DNA from: an uncultured Flavobacteriaceae bacterium
Lineage (GTDB): Bacteria > Bacteroidota > Bacteroidia > Flavobacteriales > Flavobacteriaceae
Assembly: GCA_947495135.1 (NCBI GenBank)
Contig: CANLXN010000006.1
Coordinates: 124,001 to 188,000, forward strand
Direction: 5' to 3'
DNA length: 64,000 bases
The notes beneath the pieces were generated by a model. It had not been told where the DNA came from and searched no databases. It worked only from the letters and a program-made list of their open reading frames with translations. The position numbers and the translations under genes are program-made. Below, one piece after another: positions 53,330-61,321 of the stretch (its first letter is position 1; each line of letters begins with the position of its first letter).

Positions 53330-53881
53330 TTGGTAGATGAAAAAAAATTAGTAGCTGCCTTACAATCCTCGTCTGATAAGGAAAGGGCTTTTCGCGCACT
53401 TGTTAGTCAATACAAGGAGCGCCTCTATTGGCACATTCGTAAAATGGTAATCGATCATGATGATGCGGACGATGTTCTTCAGAATACCTTTATTAAGGTT
53501 TTTAGAAATATTCATAACTTTAAGGAGGACAGTAAACTTTATACATGGATGTATCGCATTGCTACCAATGAGGCCATCACGTTCATTAATAAAAGAGCTA
53601 AACGAGCCAATATTAGCTCTCAAGAAATGAAAGAGGCTCTTATTGATCGCTTGGAAACAGATGTTTATTTTGAAGGCGATCAGATACAGCTGCAACTGCA
53701 AAAAGCGATTGCCACATTACCCGAAAAGCAACAACTCATTTTTAATATGAAATATTTTGAAGACCATACCTTCGAGCAACTATCGGGAATTCTTGATACA
53801 TCTGTAGGTGGGCTGAAAAGTAGCTACCATATAGCAGTAAAGAAAATTACCGCCTATGTTAAAGGAAATGAAACTTTTTAA
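53330..53881 (+). CDS. ECF RNA polymerase sigma factor
   Basis: 183 residues. The start is a TTG at 53330; no in-frame ATG occurs before the conserved region. Region 2: AFRALVSQYKERLYWHIRKM, DADDVLQNTFIKVFRNIHNF, LYTWMYRIATNEAITFINK. Region 4: ATLPEKQQLIFNMKYFEDHTFE, then LSGILDTSVGGLKSSYHIAVKKI. It heads an operon with a membrane protein of anti-sigma type and a periplasmic Spy-like protein, a layout known for envelope-sensing ECF systems. A near-consensus -7 box TATCTTTA (53295-53302) lies in front. Confidence 0.92.
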   Translation: MVDEKKLVAALQSSSDKERAFRALVSQYKERLYWHIRKMVIDHDDADDVLQNTFIKVFRNIHNFKEDSKLYTWMYRIATNEAITFINKRAKRANISSQEMKEALIDRLETDVYFEGDQIQLQLQKAIATLPEKQQLIFNMKYFEDHTFEQLSGILDTSVGGLKSSYHIAVKKITAYVKGNETF

Positions 53882-53905
53882 GTTTAAGTTAGTCTAAGAA
53901 TTACA

Positions 53906-54397
53906 ATGAAAAAAGAAAATAAATACAAACCTGGTTTTACAACTCCAAAGGACTACTTTGAAAATTTTGACGATCGTCTTTTTGACGCGTTAAATTTGGA
54001 AGAACTTCCTAAGAAAGCTGGATTTAGTGTGCCTCAGGATTATTTTGAGAAGGTAGAGGAACAAATTATGGGACAACTTCCTACTGAAGAAACTGTAAAA
54101 GTGATTCCTCTATACAGAAGGAAAGCTTTTCTTTTTACCGCCTCCATTGCTGCCTGCATCGCTATTGTTCTTACGTTTTCTTCGGAAAAGCAGAATGATT
54201 TTGAAAATATTTCCCTTACCGATATTGAAACCTATCTAGACGAGCAAGCCAGTGGCATGAGTAGTTATGAACTTGCTTCATACCTTCCAGAAGAAGATTT
54301 GGAAGAACTGGTGTTGGAAACCAGCCTCTTTTCAGAAGAAAATCTTGAAGACTATTTACTCGAAACAATCGACGATACTACCCTATTAATAGAATAA
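53906..54397 (+). CDS. single-span membrane protein, probable anti-sigma factor
   Basis: 163 residues. The N-terminal cytoplasmic part has two copies of a short repeat (GFTTPKDYFENFDDRLFDAL and GFSVPQDYFEKVEEQIMGQL), one membrane helix (about residues 72-90, AFLFTASIAACIAIVLTFS), and an acidic C-terminal domain (EENLEDYLLETIDD). Located between the sigma factor and a periplasmic Spy-like protein, it is well placed to hold the sigma factor and to relay a periplasmic signal. No zinc-binding anti-sigma motif is visible, so this is inference from context. Confidence 0.8.
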   Translation: MKKENKYKPGFTTPKDYFENFDDRLFDALNLEELPKKAGFSVPQDYFEKVEEQIMGQLPTEETVKVIPLYRRKAFLFTASIAACIAIVLTFSSEKQNDFENISLTDIETYLDEQASGMSSYELASYLPEEDLEELVLETSLFSEENLEDYLLETIDDTTLLIE

Positions 54398-54399
54398 AC

Positions 54400-54831
54400 A
54401 TGAAGAATCTTTTACTTATATTTTTAATGTGTTCTGCAGCAGTATTTGCACAGGATCACGATCGTATTAAAGCCTTTAAAACGGCTCACATAACGAATGA
54501 GTTGAATTTAACCAGCTCGGAAGCTGAAAAGTTCTGGCCTATCTACAACGCCAATGAAGAAAAAGTACACGAGCTGCGTAGAACCCAACGTGATGAAATT
54601 TTAGAGGTTCTTAGGGGAAACATGGACAACATATCAGACGAAAGAGCAAATGAGCTTCTGGCAAAAGGCCTTGAACTGGAGGCTAAGAAATTACAGTATC
54701 ACAAAGAGCTCATACAAAACCTTCGGGGAGTTATTCCTCCCAAGAAAGTCCTAAGGCTTCTTAAGGCTGAAGAGACGTTTAAACGTAAACTCCTAAAGCG
54801 CATGGGAGATCGTCCCAGACGTGGCAACTAA
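54400..54831 (+). CDS. periplasmic Spy/CpxP-like sensor protein
   Basis: 143 residues. Signal peptide about residues 1-17 (cut after AVFA). The mature protein is all-helical and strongly charged: RIKAFKTAHITNELNLTSSEAEKFWPIYNANEEKVHELRR, then RANELLAKGLELEAKKLQYHKELIQNLRGVIPPKKVLRL (segments shown shortened). The LTSSEAEKFWPIY segment corresponds to the LTxxQ-type motif of CpxP/Spy/CnrX folds, and databases name such products sensor of ECF-type sigma factor. Two bases after the upstream gene, it completes the sigma/anti-sigma/sensor operon, followed by a terminator. The inducing signal is unknown. Confidence 0.85.
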   Translation: MKNLLLIFLMCSAAVFAQDHDRIKAFKTAHITNELNLTSSEAEKFWPIYNANEEKVHELRRTQRDEILEVLRGNMDNISDERANELLAKGLELEAKKLQYHKELIQNLRGVIPPKKVLRLLKAEETFKRKLLKRMGDRPRRGN

Positions 54832-54856
54832 ATGCCGCTGTCTAGTTTTAGTTTGT

Positions 54857-54884
54857 AAAAGCATCCGTCAAGGGTGCTTTTTTT
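54857..54884. terminator. rho-independent terminator after the sigma operon
   Basis: Stem aaaagcatcc (54857-54866) with gggtgctttt (54872-54881), one G-T pair, 5-base loop and a T run; convergent to the sulfotransferase gene. Confidence 0.85.
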
Positions 54885-55869
54885 ATTTAAACCATTTAGA
54901 CAACACCTCTTGTCCCACTAATTCATCTAATCCAGAGAGCTCCTTTTTGAAATAAGTATCTAAGTAATCCTTGGTAGCTTCGTTCATTTTTGGTGCCGCT
55001 TTTTCTTTCAAAGGATTTATAGTTCCTGAGATCCGATTTAGAATTTTATCAGACATAAATCGTCGTATCACAGAGTCTGGAGCCCTAAATGGGAGAATTT
55101 TCAGGTAAAACGAATTTCCAAAGCCTCTAGAAAAACGATTTTTAAAGCGCTGTAACCAAAAAAAAGTAGGAAGTTTTCCTTTATTGGAATGGGTATTAAA
55201 AACTTCAGGGTCAAATAAATGGACATCAATTCCTAGAAAATCGCATACCTCCGCCATTATTTTCTTAGGTTCACTCACCAACTCTTCAAAAACAATCACC
55301 TTGATCTGTTCTTTTGGCAAGTGCTTATAGTACGCGGCTAATTGTTGTTTGTATAGACTTCTATGAAGTATGAGTTGTGGATTAAATTGCAAGGTATCTT
55401 CAAAAGTATGATCCACTATGCCAGATCGCAGTAAGTGGTGATAGTTTGAATACGCACGTTTAGATGGTTGGCGTAACATGAATAGCACTTTTATTTCCTT
55501 CTTCTGAAGTGCAATTCGTTGAGCAGCTATTTCTGATGTTATGTAAGTAGTAGAATCCTCACCACAGAGTAATCCGTGACCGTCTTTAAATTTGTCTCCA
55601 TACCAATTCCAAAGCGCGTCTGGGTTCTTTTGCATATCCTGAAAGATCCATTCCTTCTTTTGTTTATCAAAAAAATTGAAATCGAAATGCTCTGCAATGT
55701 TATCAATATCGAAGAAGCCCACTTCTTCTTCCGGCAGAAATACCTTTGGATGTTGAGCTAGAATAGTGTGTAAAGTACTAGTCCCAGATTTCATAGCACC
55801 TCCAATAATAAAATTAGGTAGGTATTCGTCTCTAGGCGCCTTCCAATTATTCAAAAGTTCGTCTTTCAA
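54883..55869 (-). CDS. PAPS-dependent sulfotransferase-like protein
   Basis: 328 residues, no signal peptide. The PAPS-binding 5'-phosphosulfate loop is visible in FIIGGAMKSGTSTLHTILAQHP (shortened), and the 3'-phosphate site in MLRQPSKRAYSNYHHL; the catalytic-base region EEEVGFFDID follows the first strand. It would transfer sulfate from PAPS to a carbohydrate, lipid or other acceptor; the acceptor is not predictable. It starts one base after the upstream BNR lipoprotein gene, so they are cotranscribed. Sulfated polysaccharides are common in marine Bacteroidota. Confidence 0.87.
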   Translation of the reverse strand: MKDELLNNWKAPRDEYLPNFIIGGAMKSGTSTLHTILAQHPKVFLPEEEVGFFDIDNIAEHFDFNFFDKQKKEWIFQDMQKNPDALWNWYGDKFKDGHGLLCGEDSTTYITSEIAAQRIALQKKEIKVLFMLRQPSKRAYSNYHHLLRSGIVDHTFEDTLQFNPQLILHRSLYKQQLAAYYKHLPKEQIKVIVFEELVSEPKKIMAEVCDFLGIDVHLFDPEVFNTHSNKGKLPTFFWLQRFKNRFSRGFGNSFYLKILPFRAPDSVIRRFMSDKILNRISGTINPLKEKAAPKMNEATKDYLDTYFKKELSGLDELVGQEVLSKWFK

Positions 55870-55870
55870 T

Positions 55871-56917
55871 TTACTCGAATTTAAAATTCAGTTTCGAAAT
55901 TCTTTTATTTCCACTAGCAAAAGCTACAGAATCGTTCACAAAAGATACCGCATAAAATCCTTCCGTAGAAAATGAAGTCCAGGTTTCCCCTTGATCATTA
56001 CTATAAGAAACCCCAGGAGAACCTACCGCAATTAGTCCTTTTCCTTGAGTTCCTGGCACAAATTTTACACACGAACGAAATCCAGGTTCTTCTCCATTAC
56101 TAATTAGCTTCCAAGTCTTTCCGCCGTCTCGCGTTATGGCCTTATTTCCTTCATTAAACGCTTTCTTATCCCAATCACCTCCAAAAATAAAACCTGTTTT
56201 CTCATCAAAGAAGTCGATACTATAAATACCAGTCATTGCCCCGCCTTGCAGTATTGGAGTATCGTACACCTCCCAATGAATCCCCTTGTCTTTTGAATGA
56301 AAAACTCTCGCTTTTTTACCTCCAGTTGCAATCCATACATGGTCCTTGTAAACAGCAATATTTGTATTACTTGCAGCGAAAGCCGCCTCACCACTATTAG
56401 ACGCCGGTAAGACATCACAAGACAACTTACTCCATGTATCTCCTCCATCTCTTGTAATGATCACAGAAATACAACCATCGACTGGATCACCCATGGCAAT
56501 TCCCTCTTTGTCATTCCAAAAAGTCATTGCGTCGTAAAACACCTTTTCTCCGTGTTCCTCATACACTTGCGACATATTAGTTGCCTCTTTACCATCAAAA
56601 TCGATCTTATACAATACTCCTGGATTGGCTATACTCAAAACAAAGACCGCATTTTTTGTTTTTGCAATTGATCGAAAACTAAGAAGGGAGTCTTCAAACT
56701 TAACCGTTGCAAGCTTAGGCACACCATGATCAATGAGTCCTACCCTACCATTGTTGGCAGCAAACCAAACACGATCCTGATCCAGCGGAGCAATGGCTCT
56801 AATACTCAAACTATCACTAAATATATCCTCGATATCCACCGAAGCAAAAGGTCTGTGACTATCAGTATTGCAAGCAGTTATAAAAGCAAACGAAATAAGT
56901 ATATAAAAATAACGCAT
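55871..56917 (-). CDS. BNR/Ycf48-like beta-propeller lipoprotein
   Basis: 348 residues. Lipoprotein signal peptide with Cys16 in FAFITACNTD. The body repeats the BNR/Asp-box motif S-x-D-x-G-x-T-W: TRDGGDTWSKL, SKDKGIHWEVY, TRDGGKTWKLI, SNDQGETWTSF, with blade strands such as HVWIATGG and FIFGGDW. This is a beta-propeller of the sialidase/Ycf48 type, often annotated oxidoreductase or photosystem II stability-like; no catalytic sialidase residues were identified. Periplasmic or surface-anchored. It precedes the sulfotransferase gene by one base. Confidence 0.87.
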   Translation of the reverse strand: MRYFYILISFAFITACNTDSHRPFASVDIEDIFSDSLSIRAIAPLDQDRVWFAANNGRVGLIDHGVPKLATVKFEDSLLSFRSIAKTKNAVFVLSIANPGVLYKIDFDGKEATNMSQVYEEHGEKVFYDAMTFWNDKEGIAMGDPVDGCISVIITRDGGDTWSKLSCDVLPASNSGEAAFAASNTNIAVYKDHVWIATGGKKARVFHSKDKGIHWEVYDTPILQGGAMTGIYSIDFFDEKTGFIFGGDWDKKAFNEGNKAITRDGGKTWKLISNGEEPGFRSCVKFVPGTQGKGLIAVGSPGVSYSNDQGETWTSFSTEGFYAVSFVNDSVAFASGNKRISKLNFKFE

Positions 56918-56930
56918 AAAATAATTTTGG

Positions 56931-56938
56931 CAAATGTA
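56931..56938 (-). promoter_or_regulatory. -7 box TACATTTG for the BNR lipoprotein operon
   Basis: Minus-strand TACATTTG, 13 bases upstream of the ATG at 56917. Confidence 0.55.
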
Positions 56939-56961
56939 ATTAAAACAATTAATGAGAATAG

Positions 56962-56969
56962 TACCTTTG
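56962..56969 (+). promoter_or_regulatory. -7 box TACCTTTG for the RsmB-like gene
   Basis: Exact TAnnTTTG match, 17 bases before the ATG at 56987. It lies inside the longest open frame, supporting the shorter protein. Confidence 0.7.
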
Positions 56970-56986
56970 CACCCTATTTTCTACCT

Positions 56987-58198
56987 ATGAGACTACACCG
57001 TAATTTGGTATTTGCAACAATTGATTCCCTCCACCTTATTTTCAACCAAAATAAACAGGCGGACAAGGTACTTAAGGATACTTTAAAAAGGGACAAACGC
57101 TGGGGTGCAAGAGACCGAGGGTTTATAGCAGAAACCACCTACGATATTGTACGCTGGAAAAGGCTGTATGCAGAAATTGCCGAAGTTAAAGAACCATTCG
57201 ATCGTTCTAACTTATTTAGGATTTTCACAGTTTGGGCTACACTTAAGGGAATCTCACTTCCAGATTGGCCACAATTTGAAGGCACTCCAACAAGAAAAAT
57301 TAAAGGACGTTTTGACGAACTATCTAAAAACCGTCGTTTTCGAGAATCTATTCCAGATTGGTTAGACAAATTGGGACAAGATGAACTTGGCAAAAATTGG
57401 GATGCTGAAATTGCCGAACTCAATCAACTAGCGCCAGTCGTACTTCGCGTAAACCCATTAAAATCCACATTAAAGGAAGTTCAAGCGGCGCTACATGAAC
57501 AAGAAATCGAAACCGTTGCTGTAAAAGGTTATCCTCATGCCTTGAAGCTAGTGGAACGAGCCAACGTTTTTATCACAGAGCAATTTAAAAATGGTTGGTT
57601 TGAAGTACAAGATGGAGCTTCTCAGAAAGTAGCCCAATTACTAGACCCTAAACCTGGTATGCGTATAGTAGATGCCTGTGCTGGAGCTGGAGGAAAAAGT
57701 TTACACATTGCGTCTCTGATGGAAAATAAGGGGCAAGTAATTTCCCTAGACATCTATCAAAACAAACTCAACGAATTAAAACGCAGAGCCAAAAGAAACG
57801 GTATTCACAATATTGAAACCCGTTTGATAGAATCTACCAAATCGATTAAAAAGTTAATTGGTAAGGCAGATAAAGTACTTATCGACGCCCCGTGTTCAGG
57901 ATTAGGAGTTCTCAAACGTAATCCAGGTACAAAATGGAAACTTCAACCAGAATTCTTAGATGAAATTAGAACCACTCAACAAGAGTTATTGGTGTCTTAT
58001 TCAAGAATGGTAAAACCGGGTGGTGATTTGCTCTATGCTACTTGCTCAATCCTTCCTTCTGAGAATACTAAACAAGTGAAGACATTTTTAAAGACAGAAG
58101 CTGGAGCAGAGTTCAGTTTAACAAAAGAACAAAAACTTATGCCGAGTAAAACTGGATTCGACGGATTCTACCTAGCATTAATGAAAAAGAAAGAATAA
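56987..58198 (+). CDS. RsmB-like 16S rRNA m5C methyltransferase
   Basis: 403 residues from the ATG at 56987 (MRLHRNLVFATIDSL). A frame open back to 56726 runs antisense through the divergent lipoprotein gene and across a -7 box, so it is not used. The enzyme methylates cytosine in 16S rRNA. The SAM site is in VDACAGAGGKSLHIASLM; the two functional cysteines are in DAPCSGLGVLKRNPG and YATCSILPSEN. The N-terminal NusB-like domain (about residues 20-120) shows RDRGFIAETTYDIVRW. Followed 12 bases later by a secreted nuclease gene. Confidence 0.92.
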   Translation: MRLHRNLVFATIDSLHLIFNQNKQADKVLKDTLKRDKRWGARDRGFIAETTYDIVRWKRLYAEIAEVKEPFDRSNLFRIFTVWATLKGISLPDWPQFEGTPTRKIKGRFDELSKNRRFRESIPDWLDKLGQDELGKNWDAEIAELNQLAPVVLRVNPLKSTLKEVQAALHEQEIETVAVKGYPHALKLVERANVFITEQFKNGWFEVQDGASQKVAQLLDPKPGMRIVDACAGAGGKSLHIASLMENKGQVISLDIYQNKLNELKRRAKRNGIHNIETRLIESTKSIKKLIGKADKVLIDAPCSGLGVLKRNPGTKWKLQPEFLDEIRTTQQELLVSYSRMVKPGGDLLYATCSILPSENTKQVKTFLKTEAGAEFSLTKEQKLMPSKTGFDGFYLALMKKKE

Positions 58199-58210
58199 AT
58201 ACACCCCTTT

Positions 58211-59260
58211 ATGAAAAAAATAGTACTCACTTTATTGATTTTGATTGCTACACAGATCACTTTTGCTCAACAGGCATATTACGACGATGTTGATCTTACT
58301 CTCACGGGAATTGACTTATATTTTGAACTGCAAGATAAGATAGATATTACCAACAATACCTTTACCTATGGTGAGGTAAGAGACGTTGTGAAAGTAACCG
58401 ATGAAAACCCCGCTGCGACCAATGAAGTTCTTCTAGTATATGGTTTCGACAATGGCGATGGAAATTGCACTACCGACAGAAGTCGAGATAAAGAGGATTT
58501 TGGTGGAACCAATTGTGAATACAATCGTGAGCACGTATTTGCTAGATCCAATGCCGATCCGGAAATGGGTTCTGCAAATAATAGTTCGACTGGAATTAGA
58601 GCAGATCCGCATAATTTAAGGCCAAGTGATCAATCCATGAATGGAAATAGAGGTAGTAAAAAATTCGCCGACGGATCTGGTACTGCTGGGGATGTTGGCT
58701 CTGGAAATTGGTTTCCAGGAGACGAGTGGAAAGGCGATGTAGCCCGAATGATGATGTATATGTACACGCGCTATTCAAATCGTTGCCTACCATCATTGAA
58801 TGGTGCCGGGCCTACTCAAGGTAGCACAAACATGCTTCAGGTGTATTTGAAATGGAACGCTGAAGACCCAGTAAGTATTTTAGAAGATCAAAGAAACCCT
58901 CATTTAGAGGTGGTTTACGGAAACAGAAACCCATTTATTGATAATCCTTATTTGGCAACTATTATTTGGGGAGGACCTCCAGCGGAAGATCGTTGGAATT
59001 TATTCGATATTGATGATAATTTTTACAACTCGGTTGCCGTGTACCCTAACCCTGCTACTTCTACCGTATATGTACAGAACGATTCTGGAGTGAAGTTACA
59101 ACGCTATGTTTTATTTGATGTTTTCGGAAAAAAAGTACTTGAAGGCTCTTTAGGCGGAAACTCCAATAGGCTCTCCGTTGAAACCATTGCACAGGGAATG
59201 TACTTATTAGAACTACAATCGGACCAAGGGAGCGCAGTTAAAAAAATTATTGTAAACTAA
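58211..59260 (+). CDS. secreted endonuclease I family protein with T9SS domain
   Basis: 349 residues. Signal peptide about residues 1-19. The nuclease domain (about residues 20-260) belongs to the EndA/NucM group, with the catalytic/metal region NREHVFARSN, RADPHNLRPSDQSMNGNRG and the GNWFPGDEWKGDVARMMMYMYTRY segment (parts shown). Residues about 270-349 are a T9SS type A sorting domain: VAVYPNPATSTVYVQ, YVLFDVFGKKVLEG, QGMYLLELQSDQG, KKIIVN. It should be exported and degrade extracellular DNA or RNA for nutrients. The RsmB gene upstream (12 bases) may share its transcript; a terminator follows. Confidence 0.93.
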   Translation: MKKIVLTLLILIATQITFAQQAYYDDVDLTLTGIDLYFELQDKIDITNNTFTYGEVRDVVKVTDENPAATNEVLLVYGFDNGDGNCTTDRSRDKEDFGGTNCEYNREHVFARSNADPEMGSANNSSTGIRADPHNLRPSDQSMNGNRGSKKFADGSGTAGDVGSGNWFPGDEWKGDVARMMMYMYTRYSNRCLPSLNGAGPTQGSTNMLQVYLKWNAEDPVSILEDQRNPHLEVVYGNRNPFIDNPYLATIIWGGPPAEDRWNLFDIDDNFYNSVAVYPNPATSTVYVQNDSGVKLQRYVLFDVFGKKVLEGSLGGNSNRLSVETIAQGMYLLELQSDQGSAVKKIIVN

Positions 59261-59278
59261 GTAATTCATATTTAAACA

Positions 59279-59310
59279 AAAAAGCCTCCCAATACAGGAG
59301 GCTTTTTCTT
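59279..59310. terminator. bidirectional terminator
   Basis: Perfect stem aaagcctcc (59281-59289) with ggaggcttt (59297-59305), with A and T runs on either side; between convergent nuclease and fasciclin genes. Confidence 0.85.
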
Positions 59311-59336
59311 TTCATAACAACATCTTCCTTCTTCAC

Positions 59337-59852
59337 TTATTTAGGCATAATAACGCTTTCAATTACATGAATAACGCCATTACTTGCCATAACATCTGTA
59401 GCGGCAATCTTACTGTAATTGCCATTTTCATCTTTCAAATAAATTCCGTCGGTACCCTTTCTCACCTTAAACTTTGCTCCACTTAAAGCGGTAAGTTCAA
59501 TTGTACCGCCAGCATCTTTGAGTGCTTTTACTACGTCGGTAGCTGTATATTTGCCACTTACTACATGGTAGGTTAAAATGGCCGCTAATTTATCCTTGTT
59601 CTCTGCTTTCAATAAAGATCCTAAGGTGCTCGCATCAATCTTCCCGAACGCGGCATTGTTTGGAGCAAATACGGTAAATGGGCCATCACCCTTTAGAGCT
59701 TCTACCAAATCGGCTGCCTTCAACGCAGTCACTAAAGTTGAGAAATCTTCATTCCCAACGGCGACGTCTACAATGTCCTTGTTTTGAGCAAAGGCATACT
59801 GAGTTGAACCGAATACTAATAAGGTGGTAATAATAAATACTAATTTTTTCAT
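59337..59852 (-). CDS. secreted fasciclin (FAS1) domain protein
   Basis: 171 residues. Signal peptide about residues 1-22 (cut after YAFA). One FAS1 domain: DIVDVAVGNEDFSTLVTALK, the H1-type motif TVFAPNNAAFGKI, YHVVSGKYTATDV and the H2-type NGVIHVIESVIMPK. Such proteins mediate adhesion or binding in the envelope. The gene is divergent from an ECF sigma factor/RskA-like anti-sigma pair, the same association seen for the fasciclin proteins MPT70/MPT83 with SigK-RskA in Mycobacterium, so it is a candidate target of that sigma factor. Confidence 0.93.
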   Translation of the reverse strand: MKKLVFIITTLLVFGSTQYAFAQNKDIVDVAVGNEDFSTLVTALKAADLVEALKGDGPFTVFAPNNAAFGKIDASTLGSLLKAENKDKLAAILTYHVVSGKYTATDVVKALKDAGGTIELTALSGAKFKVRKGTDGIYLKDENGNYSKIAATDVMASNGVIHVIESVIMPK

Positions 59853-59975
59853 TTTGTTTGATTTTAAAATTGATTAATATGTTTTGAGCGCGTTCATTTA
59901 TATATACACGTTACTTTAAAGCTTGGATGAGCAGTAATCTAATTTTTGCTTAACTTTAACATCCGCAGAAATCAC

Positions 59976-60530
59976 ATGCCTAAAGAAGAATTACTCATAT
60001 CACAATTAAAAAAAGGAAATACCAAGGCGCTGTCTACCGTATACGACAACTATTCAGGGGCATTATATGGTGTTATTTTAAGAATGTGTAAAAATGAAGC
60101 TCAGGCACAGGATCTATTGCAAGAAGTATTTCTAAAAATCTGGAACAACGCCAACTCTTACGATCCTGCAAAAGGAAAATTTTATACATGGGCATACCGA
60201 ATTGCTAGAAATATCACTTTAAATGCCTTGCGAAACCCATCGAACCTCATCCAAAATGAAGATTTAAGTGTATATAGTAATAAACCCGAGGAAGAAACGA
60301 TCGATCTCGACTTCGTAAAATTAAATGGCTCGATTAAGCAACTGGAAAGTCACCATCAAAAAGCCTTGGAGTTAGTTTATTTTAACGGACTAACACATAG
60401 AGAAGCGCATCAACAAATGGGCGTCCCCTTGGGTACCTTTAAATCGTATATCCAACAAGCTTTAAAGAAAATGCGAGAATTATACGAAGTTGGAGCTTTA
60501 GTTTTATGGTCATTAATTGAATGCATCTAA
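59976..60530 (+). CDS. ECF sigma factor, SigK-like
   Basis: 184 residues from the ATG at 59976; the TTG at 59946 lies in a near-consensus -7 region and is rejected. Region 2: YGVILRMCKNEAQAQDLLQE, VFLKIWNNANSYDPAKGKF, YTWAYRIARNITLNALRNP. Region 4: HHQKALELVYFNGLTHREA, HQQMGVPLGTFKSYIQQALK. This is the RpoE/SigK-like class. The anti-sigma gene downstream overlaps by ten bases. The divergent fasciclin gene suggests shared regulation, with the 120-base spacer holding both promoters. Confidence 0.92.
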   Translation: MPKEELLISQLKKGNTKALSTVYDNYSGALYGVILRMCKNEAQAQDLLQEVFLKIWNNANSYDPAKGKFYTWAYRIARNITLNALRNPSNLIQNEDLSVYSNKPEEETIDLDFVKLNGSIKQLESHHQKALELVYFNGLTHREAHQQMGVPLGTFKSYIQQALKKMRELYEVGALVLWSLIECI

Positions 60531-61306
60531 TGAATGAAATGAAGAACATAAGAGAATCTGGTCTATTAGAACGCTATTTATTAGGGGAATTATCTCCTTT
60601 GGAAGAACGACAGATCCAAGATCAACTGGAAGCAGATTCTTCCTTAATGAATCACTTTCAAACCCTGGAAGCAAATTTTGAGCAGATAGCACAGGAAAAT
60701 GCCATCCAACCGCCTGCAGAACTAAAAGATACTATTTTGAAAGTGGCGACGGTAAATGAAGTGAACACCCACGAGACTAATTCAGGAAGTGCGTTGAAGT
60801 CATATTTAGCAATCGCCGCATCCTTGGCTTTGTTGTTTGGGGTTAGTTCTTTTTGGTTATACAGCCAAATAAATACGATGGAAGAAGACCTTCGACTTGT
60901 CCAAGAGGAAAAATTACAACTAAAAAGCAATTATGAACGTCTGGAAAGCGACCTAGCCGAAACCTCTAAATGGTATACCTTAGTGAACCATCCCGATACG
61001 GAGAAATTTATTCTTAAAGGGAACGACCAATCACCAAACGCTACCGCCATAAGCTATGTGAATCACAAATCGAAATCCGTAGTACTCAATGCCAAGGGAT
61101 TACCAACATTAGATAACGATCATGATTATCAACTGTGGGCCGATGTGGAAGGTGTAATGATTGATATGGGTGTTATTCCAAAGAACAGCGAAATGATTGC
61201 GATGAACTATATACCCAATTCGGAGTCGTTAAATATAACTATTGAGCCCGCTGGTGGTAATGACCATCCTACGGTAGAACGACTAATTTCAAATATATAT
61301 TTGTAA
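60521..61306 (+). CDS. RskA-like anti-sigma factor
   Basis: 261 residues (252-258 if the ATGs at 60530 or 60539 are used; 60530 gives the common TAATG overlap with the sigma stop). N-terminal sigma-binding helices LERYLLGELSPLEERQIQDQ, one membrane helix (about residues 92-112, YLAIAASLALLFGVSSFWLY), a predicted coiled coil (MEEDLRLVQEEKLQLKSNYE) and a C-terminal periplasmic RskA domain (SVVLNAKGLPTLDNDHDYQL, VEGVMIDMGVIPKNSEM). It should sequester the upstream sigma factor and release it on an envelope signal, probably through regulated proteolysis as in RskA (inference). Confidence 0.92.
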   Translation: MHLMNEMKNIRESGLLERYLLGELSPLEERQIQDQLEADSSLMNHFQTLEANFEQIAQENAIQPPAELKDTILKVATVNEVNTHETNSGSALKSYLAIAASLALLFGVSSFWLYSQINTMEEDLRLVQEEKLQLKSNYERLESDLAETSKWYTLVNHPDTEKFILKGNDQSPNATAISYVNHKSKSVVLNAKGLPTLDNDHDYQLWADVEGVMIDMGVIPKNSEMIAMNYIPNSESLNITIEPAGGNDHPTVERLISNIYL

Positions 61307-61321
61307 TAAAGGAAAATCTTA

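Noticed and set aside
56726-56986. N-terminal extension of the RsmB-like protein by 87 residues
   Set aside because: It is antisense to the divergent lipoprotein gene and crosses the TACCTTTG promoter box at 56962.
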